Below are positions 9,602 to 17,054 of a DNA stretch of 54,921 nt, one piece after another. The notes below the pieces were generated by a model that saw nothing but the letters and a program-made list of their open reading frames with translations, did not search any database and had not been told where the DNA came from. The DNA lies in the NCBI RefSeq assembly GCF_009914725.1, contig NZ_JAAAWJ010000006.1, forward strand, positions 1-54,921, in the 5' to 3' direction. Source of the DNA: Methanogenium sp. MK-MG (lineage in GTDB: Archaea > Halobacteriota > Methanomicrobia > Methanomicrobiales > Methanomicrobiaceae). How positions within the stretch are numbered: position 1 is the stretch's first letter; each line of letters begins with the position of its first letter. Position numbers and translations under genes: made by a program.

Positions 9602-9817
9602 TTATGCGTTCATTTCATTGACCGCAAGGTCTACATCTTCTTTCTTGATCGTCTTCCGGCCAGCGTGCTTGGCATACTTGCTTGCTTCTCTGGTCAGCTC
9701 AGCAATGTACTCCTGGGCAGCATCTGCGATTGCCTGTGCGGCATCGCTGCCAACTCTCTCAGCGCCGTTGTTTTTTGCAATCCTCACGACTGCAGCGATA
9801 GGTAGATCATTCGCCAT
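9602..9817 (-). CDS. hmf-like: Archaeal histone (HMf family)
   Basis: A 71-residue histone-fold protein. It begins with the family-typical LPIAAVVRIAK and has AERVGSDAA in loop 1, then the long central helix and RKTIKKEDVDLA with the second DNA-contacting loop. Length fits a single-fold archaeal histone without tails. It wraps and compacts DNA as dimers that can polymerise into hypernucleosomes. A GAGGTG ribosome binding site lies eight bases before the ATG, and a strong TATA box is centred about 40 bases upstream, suggesting high, independent expression. Confidence 0.96.
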   Translation of the reverse strand: MANDLPIAAVVRIAKNNGAERVGSDAAQAIADAAQEYIAELTREASKYAKHAGRKTIKKEDVDLAVNEMNA

Positions 9818-9850
9818 ATTTATTGCACCTCAGAAAGAAAATCGGCAAGT

Positions 9851-9863
9851 TAATATATAAACC
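9851..9863 (-). promoter_or_regulatory. TATA/BRE promoter of the histone gene
   Basis: Reading on the minus strand the sequence is GGTTTATATATTA, a near-ideal archaeal TATA box with purines before it as a BRE. About 25 bases further on would put the transcription start near 9830, giving a short leader of roughly 12-15 bases that carries the GAGGTG site. Confidence 0.65.
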
Positions 9864-10012
9864 TTATGGCGATTCGGGGTAATCTGCCTTGTAAAATCCA
9901 CAATAAGGAGTATTCACGGTGTATTTCACACACCATGAGCAAATCGGAGAGGGATTTAAAAAAACGCAAAAATGGAGATGTAATCGATATTTGATTGTGC
10001 AACAACCAGTAT

Positions 10013-10756
10013 TTATTTTTTAAACAACGAATTGGCAATGAATACTGAATTCGAATAATCTGACGAGGCGCGCGAAGTATCGACAAAAATCCGGTCGATA
10101 TTTACCACCGGAGCACCATGGGCAATTCCCCCTCCAAGGAGGCATAATGTACGAAAAATAAGGTTTCCCGATATACCGTCCGGGGCGATGATAACACCGT
10201 GGGAACGGACGGCATTCTCAATCAGAATCTCTGCATGGTCACAACCTGTACGGGCAGCCACCAGCTCTGCATCCGCAATGGTCCTGTCCACCACCGGATG
10301 GCGCCCCAGATCACCGAGACGCCCTCCGGAGAGTACCGCCGCACGGTCTGTCACACCAAAGGCAGGTGCCATCCTCCGTGCCTGTACGAGCAGTGAAATC
10401 TTCTCGTCAACGGTCCATCCCTCATCCACCCCGACCGGTGCCAGCAGAAACCGTATTCCCTCTGCTGTCTCAAGAAAGGCAACCCGTTCCAGACGGGAGA
10501 CGCCCGCCACCCGTTTCAGTGCGGAAAGCGTTGAACTGGAGGGCAGACTGCCGCGTATCGCTGCGTCGATGTCACCGGAGAAGAGCGCCTGCACCAGTGC
10601 CTCTTCCGGCACAGGCTCATACACGGCATCGAAACCTGAAAAGGTATCCCGGTTATCAGGATGCGTAAAACAGCGGAGTGGAATTGCTCCTGAACACCTC
10701 TCCATGGTCGCCCGGACAGATTCCGGGTTCGTCCCGGCACCAATCCCAATTACCAC
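10013..10756 (-). CDS. mtxX: Methanogenesis marker protein 4 (MtxX)
   Basis: A 247-residue protein of the MtxX family, related in fold to phosphate acetyl/butyryltransferases. It is found essentially only in methanogens and is listed as methanogenesis marker 4; its biochemical role is not established. Family-like stretches seen are VVIGIGAGT at the start, GSLPSS near residue 73 and APDGISGNL near residue 195. A GTG start at 10756 is preceded by a GGAGG ribosome binding site at good distance. It lies 14 bases after mmp2, so the two are almost certainly co-transcribed. Confidence 0.85.
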   Translation of the reverse strand: MVIGIGAGTNPESVRATMERCSGAIPLRCFTHPDNRDTFSGFDAVYEPVPEEALVQALFSGDIDAAIRGSLPSSSTLSALKRVAGVSRLERVAFLETAEGIRFLLAPVGVDEGWTVDEKISLLVQARRMAPAFGVTDRAAVLSGGRLGDLGRHPVVDRTIADAELVAARTGCDHAEILIENAVRSHGVIIAPDGISGNLIFRTLCLLGGGIAHGAPVVNIDRIFVDTSRASSDYSNSVFIANSLFKK

Positions 10757-10770
10757 CGGCCGAACCCTCC

Positions 10771-11763
10771 CTAATCGTCCCTGGGAAGCCCCATGATCCC
10801 CTGTTCATTCAGGTCAAAGACCATGGTCTCAGTGTCACAGTGGCGTATGATCAGTCTCTCTGAATCGGTCACCACACCGATATCCGCTGCGGCCATACCG
10901 ACACCGGTAAAGAGCTTTAGAACGGTGTCCACTGAACCGGCAGGCACGGTGACAACAAAGCCCATGCCCGGATACATGCGCACCCAGTGTTCAAAGGTGA
11001 GGCCGAGTGCATCAAGGTCAGGCCGCGGAATATCCTCAAGGCAGACGACAGCGCCCTTCCTGCTGCTCTCAAGCAGCATGCCGAGCGTGCCGATGACGCC
11101 GGGGTTGCTGATGTCCTTACCAGCACTCACCAGTCTCTCTTCGCCGAGGGTGCGCATCACCCTGATCTGTGCACGCACCTCTTCTGCCGTCCGGAGGGTG
11201 GCGGAATCCCAGTTCATGGCACAGGACGGATGTATACGTCCATGAAGATCGATCGCTGCGACTATCCGGTCGCCCACCTCTGCGGTATGAGAAAATATTG
11301 CATATTCAGGGTCAACGCTACCAAGGATTGCGACATCAATGACATTCATCTCCGCATCCGGATGAAGGTGTCCTCCCACCACAGGGACACAGAATTTAGC
11401 AGATGCCTCATACATCCCTCTCAGCACTTCATGGCATACCTTTGCATCTTTGACAGACAGAATATCCACTATGGCAAGGGGTGTGCCCCCCATCGCAGCA
11501 ATATCGTGGACATTAACAAGCACTGCACAAAAACCTGCCCAGTATGGATCTGCATCCAGAAGACGGCTCCATATGCCGTCGGCTGCCAGAAGAAGGCCGG
11601 TATCTCCGTTCTGTATTAGTGCCGCGTCATCCCCGAAGGAGACCGGCACGTTTGGTGTTACAAGACGGAGCGATTTGATTACTTCTCCGATTGCACGTTT
11701 GCGTGTGACGCCATCATAATCGCGTACCGCTTTTGCAATCTCGTCTGTGGAACATTCTACCAC
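10771..11763 (-). CDS. mmp2: Methanogenesis marker protein 2 (AIR-synthase-like, PurM fold)
   Basis: A 330-residue PurM-superfamily protein. It shows SFGDDAA near residue 42 (ATP/Mg binding), NVHDIAAMGG (PurM-like core) and VVGGHLHPD. The PurM/SelD/ThiL/HypE superfamily phosphorylates or activates carbonyl and related groups with ATP. This branch is a methanogen marker of unknown substrate. The GTG start is at 11763. The gene is the first of a two-gene unit with mtxX and is divergent from rfcL. I identify the family from the motifs and the mtxX partnership; the reaction itself is unknown. Confidence 0.85.
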   Translation of the reverse strand: MVECSTDEIAKAVRDYDGVTRKRAIGEVIKSLRLVTPNVPVSFGDDAALIQNGDTGLLLAADGIWSRLLDADPYWAGFCAVLVNVHDIAAMGGTPLAIVDILSVKDAKVCHEVLRGMYEASAKFCVPVVGGHLHPDAEMNVIDVAILGSVDPEYAIFSHTAEVGDRIVAAIDLHGRIHPSCAMNWDSATLRTAEEVRAQIRVMRTLGEERLVSAGKDISNPGVIGTLGMLLESSRKGAVVCLEDIPRPDLDALGLTFEHWVRMYPGMGFVVTVPAGSVDTVLKLFTGVGMAAADIGVVTDSERLIIRHCDTETMVFDLNEQGIMGLPRDD

Positions 11764-11985
11764 AATTTACACCATCTTCGATCAAAATATCAGCGTTCAG
11801 TTTAGTTAATAATATGCATATTTCTCCCGGATAACGGTGCAATGGCGGGCCCGGCACCCCGCTGCGGATACACTGCGTTCACTCCCAAAAACGGCTACCG
11901 CAGCAACACAGATGAAGACAAATTTCCCGGGCACTTCCAACCATTACCACTGCATTTTTCACCATTCAGGCACAGAGAATTATCC
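11764..11985. promoter_or_regulatory. Divergent promoter region between mmp2 and rfcL
   Basis: This 222-base spacer lies between divergent genes. It contains an AT-rich core at about 11800-11823 including the 12-base palindrome AATATGCATATT (11811-11822). That core could serve as a TATA element for either direction or as an operator. An in-frame ATG at 11842 would add 48 residues to RfcL, but those residues do not resemble the family. Confidence 0.4.
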
Positions 11986-13413
11986 ATGGACTGGGCTGCA
12001 CACTACAGACCACAGCGTCTGCAGGATATCATCGGCAACGGCCAGGCAATCCGCCAGATCGCTGAGTGGGGACGAACCTGGCATACCGGCACGAGGCCGC
12101 TCATCCTCTACGGAAAACCTGGAATCGGAAAGACGACCGCAGCCCATGCGTTCGCCCGCGACATGCAATGGGACATCATCGAACTCAACGCGAGTGACCA
12201 GCGCACAAAGGGAGTAATAGAGAGAGTAGCAGGTGCAGGCAGCACCACAGCAAGCCTTACCGGCACCGGGCGGCGCCTCATCATCTTTGACGAGGCGGAC
12301 AATATCCACGGCAATGCCGACCGCGGCGGGGCACGTGCCATAGCAGACGTCATCCGTTCGTCCCGTCAGCCCATCATCCTCATTGCAAACGACCTCTACG
12401 GCCTCGACCCGTCTATACGCGGCCTCTGTGACACGGTTCCGTTTCGGGCCATCATGGCAAAGACGATCATCTCCCATCTGCGCTATATCTGCGCAGCAGA
12501 AGGTGTGGACTGCGACCCTGCGGCATTGCAGCATATCGCAGATAATTCAGGGGGGGACATGCGTTCCGCCATCAACAGTCTCCAGGCCGCTGCCATCGGC
12601 ACCGACCATGTGGGCAGCCATGATGTGCACACATCACAGAAAGACGAACGTACATCAATATTTGAACTCATCACAGCCATTCACTCCGGTGCTGACGATG
12701 ACAGACTGCTGCGCTATGCACGTGAGGTGGACGACACCCCCGACACCATCGAACAGTGGATCGGGGAGTCGGTGACCGCAGTGAAGGGCACCGGGGAGAA
12801 GGCGTATGCCTACCGGACGCTTGCCGCAGCAGACCGCTTCATCGGCCGCACCTACCGCCGCCAGTATTATACACTCTGGAAATATGCATCCGCCCTGATG
12901 GTCATGGGGCCTGCAGAGGCGGCAGGAGGAAAGGGCATACATGCACGCATCATGCCGCCCGCCCGCTGGCGCAGGATGAGCACCGGAAGAAAACAGAAGA
13001 CACTCAGGAGCGGCATCATGGGAAAACTCGGGGAAAATTACCATATTCCCGGTAACGCATTGCGCGAGGATTTTTTCACGCCCATCACAAAACTCATCGA
13101 GGCAGACCCGGAAGACTACGCCCGTCTTTTGCACTTTGATAAAGACGAACTGGAATTCTTTATCGGCGATAAGAAGAAGGCTGCCGGGATCATCAAAGAC
13201 CTCGCAAAAGAGCGGCGTGAAGAAGAGCGGGGGTATACAAAGAAAAAGCTGAAAAAGGGGCAGAAGGCAGTGCCTGAAGTGCAGAAAGAGGTGCCTCGTC
13301 TCCCCCCGGAACCAGTGGAGCCTCCCAAAGCAACACCGGAGGCGCCGGAACCCGCTGCCGAACCCGAACCCATCCCTGACCGCTCACAGAAGACCTTATT
13401 TGACGGGTTTTAG
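11986..13413 (+). CDS. rfcL: Replication factor C large subunit (clamp loader)
   Basis: A 475-residue AAA+ clamp-loader subunit. The ATG at 11986 is chosen because it starts MDWAAHYRPQ, the family-typical N-terminus. Motifs are Walker A GKPGIGKTT (near residue 43), ELNASDQRT, Walker B IIFDEADNI, and a long helical C-terminal domain. The tail is charged and Pro-rich (residues ~415-465) and ends in QKTLFDGF, a canonical PIP box for binding the PCNA sliding clamp. With RfcS it opens and loads PCNA onto primed DNA. The stop overlaps the convergent UPF0146 gene by four bases. Confidence 0.95.
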   Translation: MDWAAHYRPQRLQDIIGNGQAIRQIAEWGRTWHTGTRPLILYGKPGIGKTTAAHAFARDMQWDIIELNASDQRTKGVIERVAGAGSTTASLTGTGRRLIIFDEADNIHGNADRGGARAIADVIRSSRQPIILIANDLYGLDPSIRGLCDTVPFRAIMAKTIISHLRYICAAEGVDCDPAALQHIADNSGGDMRSAINSLQAAAIGTDHVGSHDVHTSQKDERTSIFELITAIHSGADDDRLLRYAREVDDTPDTIEQWIGESVTAVKGTGEKAYAYRTLAAADRFIGRTYRRQYYTLWKYASALMVMGPAEAAGGKGIHARIMPPARWRRMSTGRKQKTLRSGIMGKLGENYHIPGNALREDFFTPITKLIEADPEDYARLLHFDKDELEFFIGDKKKAAGIIKDLAKERREEERGYTKKKLKKGQKAVPEVQKEVPRLPPEPVEPPKATPEAPEPAAEPEPIPDRSQKTLFDGF

Positions 13414-13811
13414 ATGCGGGTATAATACTGGTGGAGCACGACCCCGCAGTCAATGATGCGGCCGCCGCGCTCATATATCTCATCTCCCAGGTGATAGATG
13501 ATGCAGTCTGCATTCACCGAGCGTGCAAGCGCGATGATGCAGGGAACCATCTCAATCCCCGGCCGGACCGCATAGATGAGTGCAGTGCCACGGTAGCACG
13601 CGGTATCAGGTGAACAGACGTCATCCAGAAGAAAGGGAATCCCCTCCGGCGGCTGCTGCGGAAGGATGTCGGTTGTTTTGACCGTCACCCCGGCACGGGC
13701 GAGGGCATCTGCCACACTGAAATTTCTGCCGACCCCAACTTCTGTGGCAGACTGGTAATTCCCGATGATATAACGGGAAAAATGCTCTTCAATATGCTTA
13801 TAGCCCCCCAT
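13410..13811 (-). CDS. UPF0146 family protein
   Basis: A 133-residue protein matching the archaeal UPF0146 family, whose fold is Rossmann-like and whose function is unknown. Family-type features are an EVGVGRNFSVA glycine-rich loop near residue 25, as in SAM- or nucleotide-binding folds, and DILPQQPPEGIPFLLDDV further on. The ATG at 13811 (MGGYKHIEEHF) is preferred over a TTG six bases upstream. Its start is back to back with the archaemetzincin start, so its promoter must lie inside that gene. Its 3' end overlaps rfcL by four bases. Confidence 0.8.
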   Translation of the reverse strand: MGGYKHIEEHFSRYIIGNYQSATEVGVGRNFSVADALARAGVTVKTTDILPQQPPEGIPFLLDDVCSPDTACYRGTALIYAVRPGIEMVPCIIALARSVNADCIIYHLGDEIYERGGRIIDCGVVLHQYYTRI

Positions 13812-13816
13812 TGACA

Positions 13817-14371
13817 ATGTTATTTCGGATGAGTTTCCTTATATTTTGGGATTCAACGTCACCGGAGGGTCTTCAGATCCCTGTGGCACAGGCAATCGGG
13901 GCAATTCTGGGTACAGACGTTGACCTCCGGGAAAATCCGGTCATGCTGCGTGGCTTTGACGGCGCACGCGGCCAGTATAACGCATCAAAAATACTTGGTG
14001 GCATGCAGGACATCTATACCCGGCAGCATGGCATCGGGGACTACATCCTCATTGTCGCCGGAAAAGACCTCTATATTCCGGGGCGCGATTTTGTCTTTGG
14101 CCTGGCCCGCCCGTCAGTGCGTGCAGGCATCATCTCGACGACCCGCCTCGATAACCGCTATTACCAGCGGAAGAGTGACATGTATGACACCATTGACCGT
14201 GTGGTAAAGGAAGGCACCCACGAATTCTGCCATATGCTCGGCCTTGACCACTGCAGAAACAGCGAATGCATCATGTTCTGCCCGACAACTCTGGACGAAC
14301 TGGACAGGAAACGCAAGACCCTCTGCCCGACATGCCAGAGGAGACTGGACGCTGCCAAGAGACATTTCTGA
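13817..14371 (+). CDS. amzA: Archaemetzincin (archaelysin zinc metalloprotease)
   Basis: A metzincin-clan protease of about 180 residues. It carries HEFCHMLGLDHC (zinc-binding histidines plus catalytic Glu in the HExxHxxGxxH frame), followed by the archaemetzincin zinc-finger cysteines in CRNSECIM and CPTCQRRL. The second zinc site is the family hallmark. There is no signal peptide, so it is probably intracellular; natural substrates are unknown. ATG at 13817 and ATG at 13829 (MSFLIFW) are both plausible starts, the latter closer to other family N-termini. Confidence 0.88.
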   Translation: MLFRMSFLIFWDSTSPEGLQIPVAQAIGAILGTDVDLRENPVMLRGFDGARGQYNASKILGGMQDIYTRQHGIGDYILIVAGKDLYIPGRDFVFGLARPSVRAGIISTTRLDNRYYQRKSDMYDTIDRVVKEGTHEFCHMLGLDHCRNSECIMFCPTTLDELDRKRKTLCPTCQRRLDAAKRHF

Positions 14372-14382
14372 TTGTCCACATG

Positions 14383-14406
14383 CTGTTGTCGCTATAGAAA
14401 CAACAG
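14383..14406 (+). terminator. Hairpin followed by T-rich stretch after archaemetzincin
   Basis: CTGTTGT (14383-14389) pairs with ACAACAG (14400-14406) across a 10-base loop, and ATTTATTTG follows. It lies 12 bases after the gene end and could be a weak terminator, or simply part of the promoter region of the next gene. Confidence 0.3.
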
Positions 14407-14481
14407 ATTTATTTGTTCCCGGGAAGAATTACCAATATAACCTTTCAGTTAGTCATAGTGTATTAGCAGAGGAATAGACAC

Positions 14482-15027
14482 ATGCGATATTACGAGGGCC
14501 TCATTAAGCGCAAATTCAAAGATCTGGTCGGCTCAAAATACGAGGCGATCCAGAAGGAATACAGTGAATATATTCTCACGGAAGAAGAGATGCGGCCGCA
14601 CGAGATCAAAAAAATTCTGCTTCCGCTGGACTTTTCAGTCACCGAAGTGTCAGAATCCATATGCGAACTGCTTTCAGCATACGAGAACGCAACGGTCACG
14701 CTGATATTTATCACGGATGAACAGATCTCTGATATCATCAGGGCTTCCCTGGACGAGGAGGCAGGCGAGGAGTTCACCCGGAAAAAGGAGGAATACGGCA
14801 CCCGCCTCCTGGATGACTATGAGCACTGCCTCACATCACGCAACATTCCCTGCATGCGGCGCATGCTTCTGGGGAACAAACAGCAGGACATACTGAAGAT
14901 AGCACCTGACTTTGATATGGTCGCCATTCCGAAATGCTATGCAAGCAACCACCCTGATTCCTGTGCGGTGAGCGGAGACGCCATCCTTCTGGCCCAGTCA
15001 CTGGCGCAACCGACAATTGTATTCTGA
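14482..15027 (+). CDS. UspA-like universal stress protein, N-terminally extended
   Basis: A 181-residue protein. Residues ~40-181 have the Usp pattern: a first strand KKILLPLDFS, a middle region rich in charged helices, and a final strand ending PTIVF. The first ~40 residues are an extra charged helical segment not usual in single-domain Usp proteins. The ATP-binding GxxGxxG(S/T) signature expected near the C-terminus is not evident (the region reads PKCYASNHPDS), so this may be a non-ATP-binding member. It is the first gene of a Usp-permease-Usp group and sits 11 bases before the permease gene, implying a regulatory or partner role for transport. Confidence 0.7.
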   Translation: MRYYEGLIKRKFKDLVGSKYEAIQKEYSEYILTEEEMRPHEIKKILLPLDFSVTEVSESICELLSAYENATVTLIFITDEQISDIIRASLDEEAGEEFTRKKEEYGTRLLDDYEHCLTSRNIPCMRRMLLGNKQQDILKIAPDFDMVAIPKCYASNHPDSCAVSGDAILLAQSLAQPTIVF

Positions 15028-15038
15028 AGTGATTTACA

Positions 15039-16367
15039 ATGCTAACAACCATACAGCTTCTTGCACTTGTCGTATTCATTGCGACATATATCCTCATCAT
15101 CGATGAGCGTATCCACCGCGCCGTTGCCGCCATGGCAGGTGCTGCGGTGGTCGTATTCCTGGGGATTGTCCCCTGGGATTCGATGCTGGAGCACATCGAT
15201 TTCGGCACCATATTCCTGTTGATGGGAATGATGATCATCATCAATGTGGCCCAGCAGAGCGGACTCTTTGAGTATATCGCCATACGTACCGCAAAGATGG
15301 CCAAAGGCAGCCCCATCATGGTGCTCATATTGTTCTCTATCGTGACTGCCATCGTCAGTGCCTTTCTGGACAATGTCACGACCGTACTGCTTTTGACGCC
15401 GATGCTGCTCTACATCACCAAACTGATGGACTTAAATCCTGTGCCTTTCCTCATGGCAGAGATCATTTCGTCCAACGTGGGTGGTGCCGGCACTCTCATC
15501 GGTGACCCCCCGAATATCATGATCGCTTCCTCCGCGGGTCTTTCATTCAATGAATTCATCACGATCATGGGGCCGATTGCAGCAGTCGACATGGTACTGG
15601 TGCTCATCATCTTCCTCGTCATATACGGCAGGTCGATGAAGGTGACAGAAGAAGAGAAAGAGGTCATCACAAAGACCATCAACAGTCTGGATGAGCAGGC
15701 TGCGATCACCGACAGGAAGCTCTTCAAAAAGGCAATCGCTGTCATTCTCATGGTGGTCGTCCTCTTCTTCATCCACAGTTCAATCGGCACCTACCTGCAC
15801 GTGATCTTCCCGTTTGTCGACCCCTCCCTTGCCCTTGAACCGGCGGAAGTCGCCCTCATCGGCGCTGCCATCATCCTGATATGGAGCAGGGTGCAGCCGG
15901 ACGAGATCTTCGAGAAGATTGAGTGGACCGCCCTCTTCTTCTTTGCAGGCCTCTTTATCATCGTGGGAGCCTTGGTGAACACCGGGATCATTGAGATGAT
16001 CTCCCAGTACATGATCGGCATGGTCTCAAACCAGTTTGAGGCGATGTTTGTTATTGCCTGGTTCTCGGCCTTTGCCTCGGCAATTGTGGACAATATCCCG
16101 CTCACGGCGGCCCTCATACCCCTCATTCATGACATGAGCGCCACCATGGACGTCTATCCGCTCTGGTGGGCACTCTCACTGGGTGCGTGCATGGGTGGAA
16201 ACGGAACGGCCATTGCCGCATCAGCCAACATAGTGGTGCTCGGTGTCGCAGCGCGGGAAGGAGTAACGATTACCTTCATGCAGTTCCTGAAGATAGGAAT
16301 GCTCGCGCTGGTGGTCACGGTCGGAGTCGGCCTGGTGATGCTCTATGCCATGTTCGGAATGCTCTAG
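15039..16367 (+). CDS. ArsB/NhaD (ion transporter superfamily) permease
   Basis: A 442-residue integral membrane protein with about 11-12 hydrophobic segments. Two re-entrant signature regions are seen: SAFLDNVTTVLLLTP with IGDPPNIMIA in the first half, and SAIVDNIPLTAALIP with GGNGTAIAASANIV in the second. This two-fold pattern is typical of the ArsB/NhaD/OCA2 branch of the IT superfamily, which includes arsenite, Na+/H+ and dicarboxylate carriers. A cytoplasmic charged linker (residues ~195-235) separates the halves. No ArsA or ArsR gene is nearby, so arsenite is not favoured; a cation/proton antiporter regulated by the flanking Usp proteins is a reasonable guess. Confidence 0.85.
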   Translation: MLTTIQLLALVVFIATYILIIDERIHRAVAAMAGAAVVVFLGIVPWDSMLEHIDFGTIFLLMGMMIIINVAQQSGLFEYIAIRTAKMAKGSPIMVLILFSIVTAIVSAFLDNVTTVLLLTPMLLYITKLMDLNPVPFLMAEIISSNVGGAGTLIGDPPNIMIASSAGLSFNEFITIMGPIAAVDMVLVLIIFLVIYGRSMKVTEEEKEVITKTINSLDEQAAITDRKLFKKAIAVILMVVVLFFIHSSIGTYLHVIFPFVDPSLALEPAEVALIGAAIILIWSRVQPDEIFEKIEWTALFFFAGLFIIVGALVNTGIIEMISQYMIGMVSNQFEAMFVIAWFSAFASAIVDNIPLTAALIPLIHDMSATMDVYPLWWALSLGACMGGNGTAIAASANIVVLGVAAREGVTITFMQFLKIGMLALVVTVGVGLVMLYAMFGML

Positions 16368-16370
16368 GAG

Positions 16371-16829
16371 ATGGAAACGATGAAGATACTGGTATTACTG
16401 GACGGCTCCATGTGGAGCCACAAGGGAGCGCTCTATGCACTCCGGATTGCACGCGAGAAGAAGGCAGAGGTTGTCTTATTCTCGGTGCTGGACAAACGGG
16501 ATTCAAAGTCAATGGCATTCAACTTCTGCACCCAGTCAAATATGTGCAGCAGAATTGAGAACTATGAATCACAGATCTGGCGGGACATGCGCAAAAACAT
16601 CAACGATGAGATGGCACAGGTCCTCCTCTTCTTTAACCGGGAAAACATTCAGACCGCATCAAAGATTGTCGAAGGTTCGGCATCAGAAGAGATCATCAAA
16701 GAGGTGCAAAGCGACGGATACGGCCTGATTGTAATGGGCGCATACGGAAGAAACCCGAGATCCAGCGGAAACAGCCTCTTCCCCAAACTGATAAACAAAC
16801 TACCGGTGCCAATCTTCATGGCACGCTGA
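16371..16829 (+). CDS. UspA family universal stress protein
   Basis: A 152-residue protein of standard Usp length. The first strand is KILVLLDGS. The ATP-binding signature is near the C-terminus: VMGAYGRNPRSSGNS, fitting the GxxGxnP/S pattern, followed by a final strand PVPIFMAR. Start codons at 16371 and 16380 are both possible (MKILVLLDG from the second). It follows the permease by only three bases, so the two are co-transcribed and probably translationally coupled. Nucleotide-binding Usp domains are known to gate or sense for transporters in other families. Confidence 0.88.
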   Translation: METMKILVLLDGSMWSHKGALYALRIAREKKAEVVLFSVLDKRDSKSMAFNFCTQSNMCSRIENYESQIWRDMRKNINDEMAQVLLFFNRENIQTASKIVEGSASEEIIKEVQSDGYGLIVMGAYGRNPRSSGNSLFPKLINKLPVPIFMAR

Positions 16830-16831
16830 CC

Positions 16832-16839
16832 TTTTTTTT
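16832..16839 (+). terminator. T-tract after the Usp-permease-Usp operon
   Basis: Eight T residues start three bases after the stop codon of the second Usp gene, at the end of the three-gene unit. Confidence 0.5.
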
Positions 16840-16891
16840 GTATATCCCGCTCACCCCGGCCATTTCATTTTTTAACAGGTATTTTTAACCG

Positions 16892-16917
16892 GATCAGGGC
16901 ATCATGCCTGTCTGATC
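16892..16917. promoter_or_regulatory. Nested inverted repeat upstream of ECF transporter promoter
   Basis: GATCAG (16892-16897) pairs with CTGATC (16912-16917), and inside lies the palindrome GGCATCATGCC (16898-16908). It sits about 25-50 bases upstream of a TATA-like ACTTAAAC (16941-16948). The position suits an operator for a metabolite-responsive regulator controlling the importer, but no regulator gene is nearby. Confidence 0.35.
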
Positions 16918-17054
16918 GTGACACGGCCATTCAAACACATACTTAAACGCCAGTGTACAACAATATACATCAATGATTCTTACTCACTCATACACAGACA
17001 ACAGCCGGAGAGCATACGGGGGAGATTCCCATAAAATCGCGTGACATCGCCATC

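Noticed and set aside
11842-11985. N-terminal extension of RfcL by 48 residues
   Set aside because: The extension lacks RfcL homology and MDWAAHYRPQ at 11986 is the conserved start; the extension covers the likely promoter region.
15039-16367. Specific call as an arsenite exporter ArsB
   Set aside because: The fold family fits, but no arsA, arsR or arsC neighbours are present and the flanking Usp genes suggest another role.
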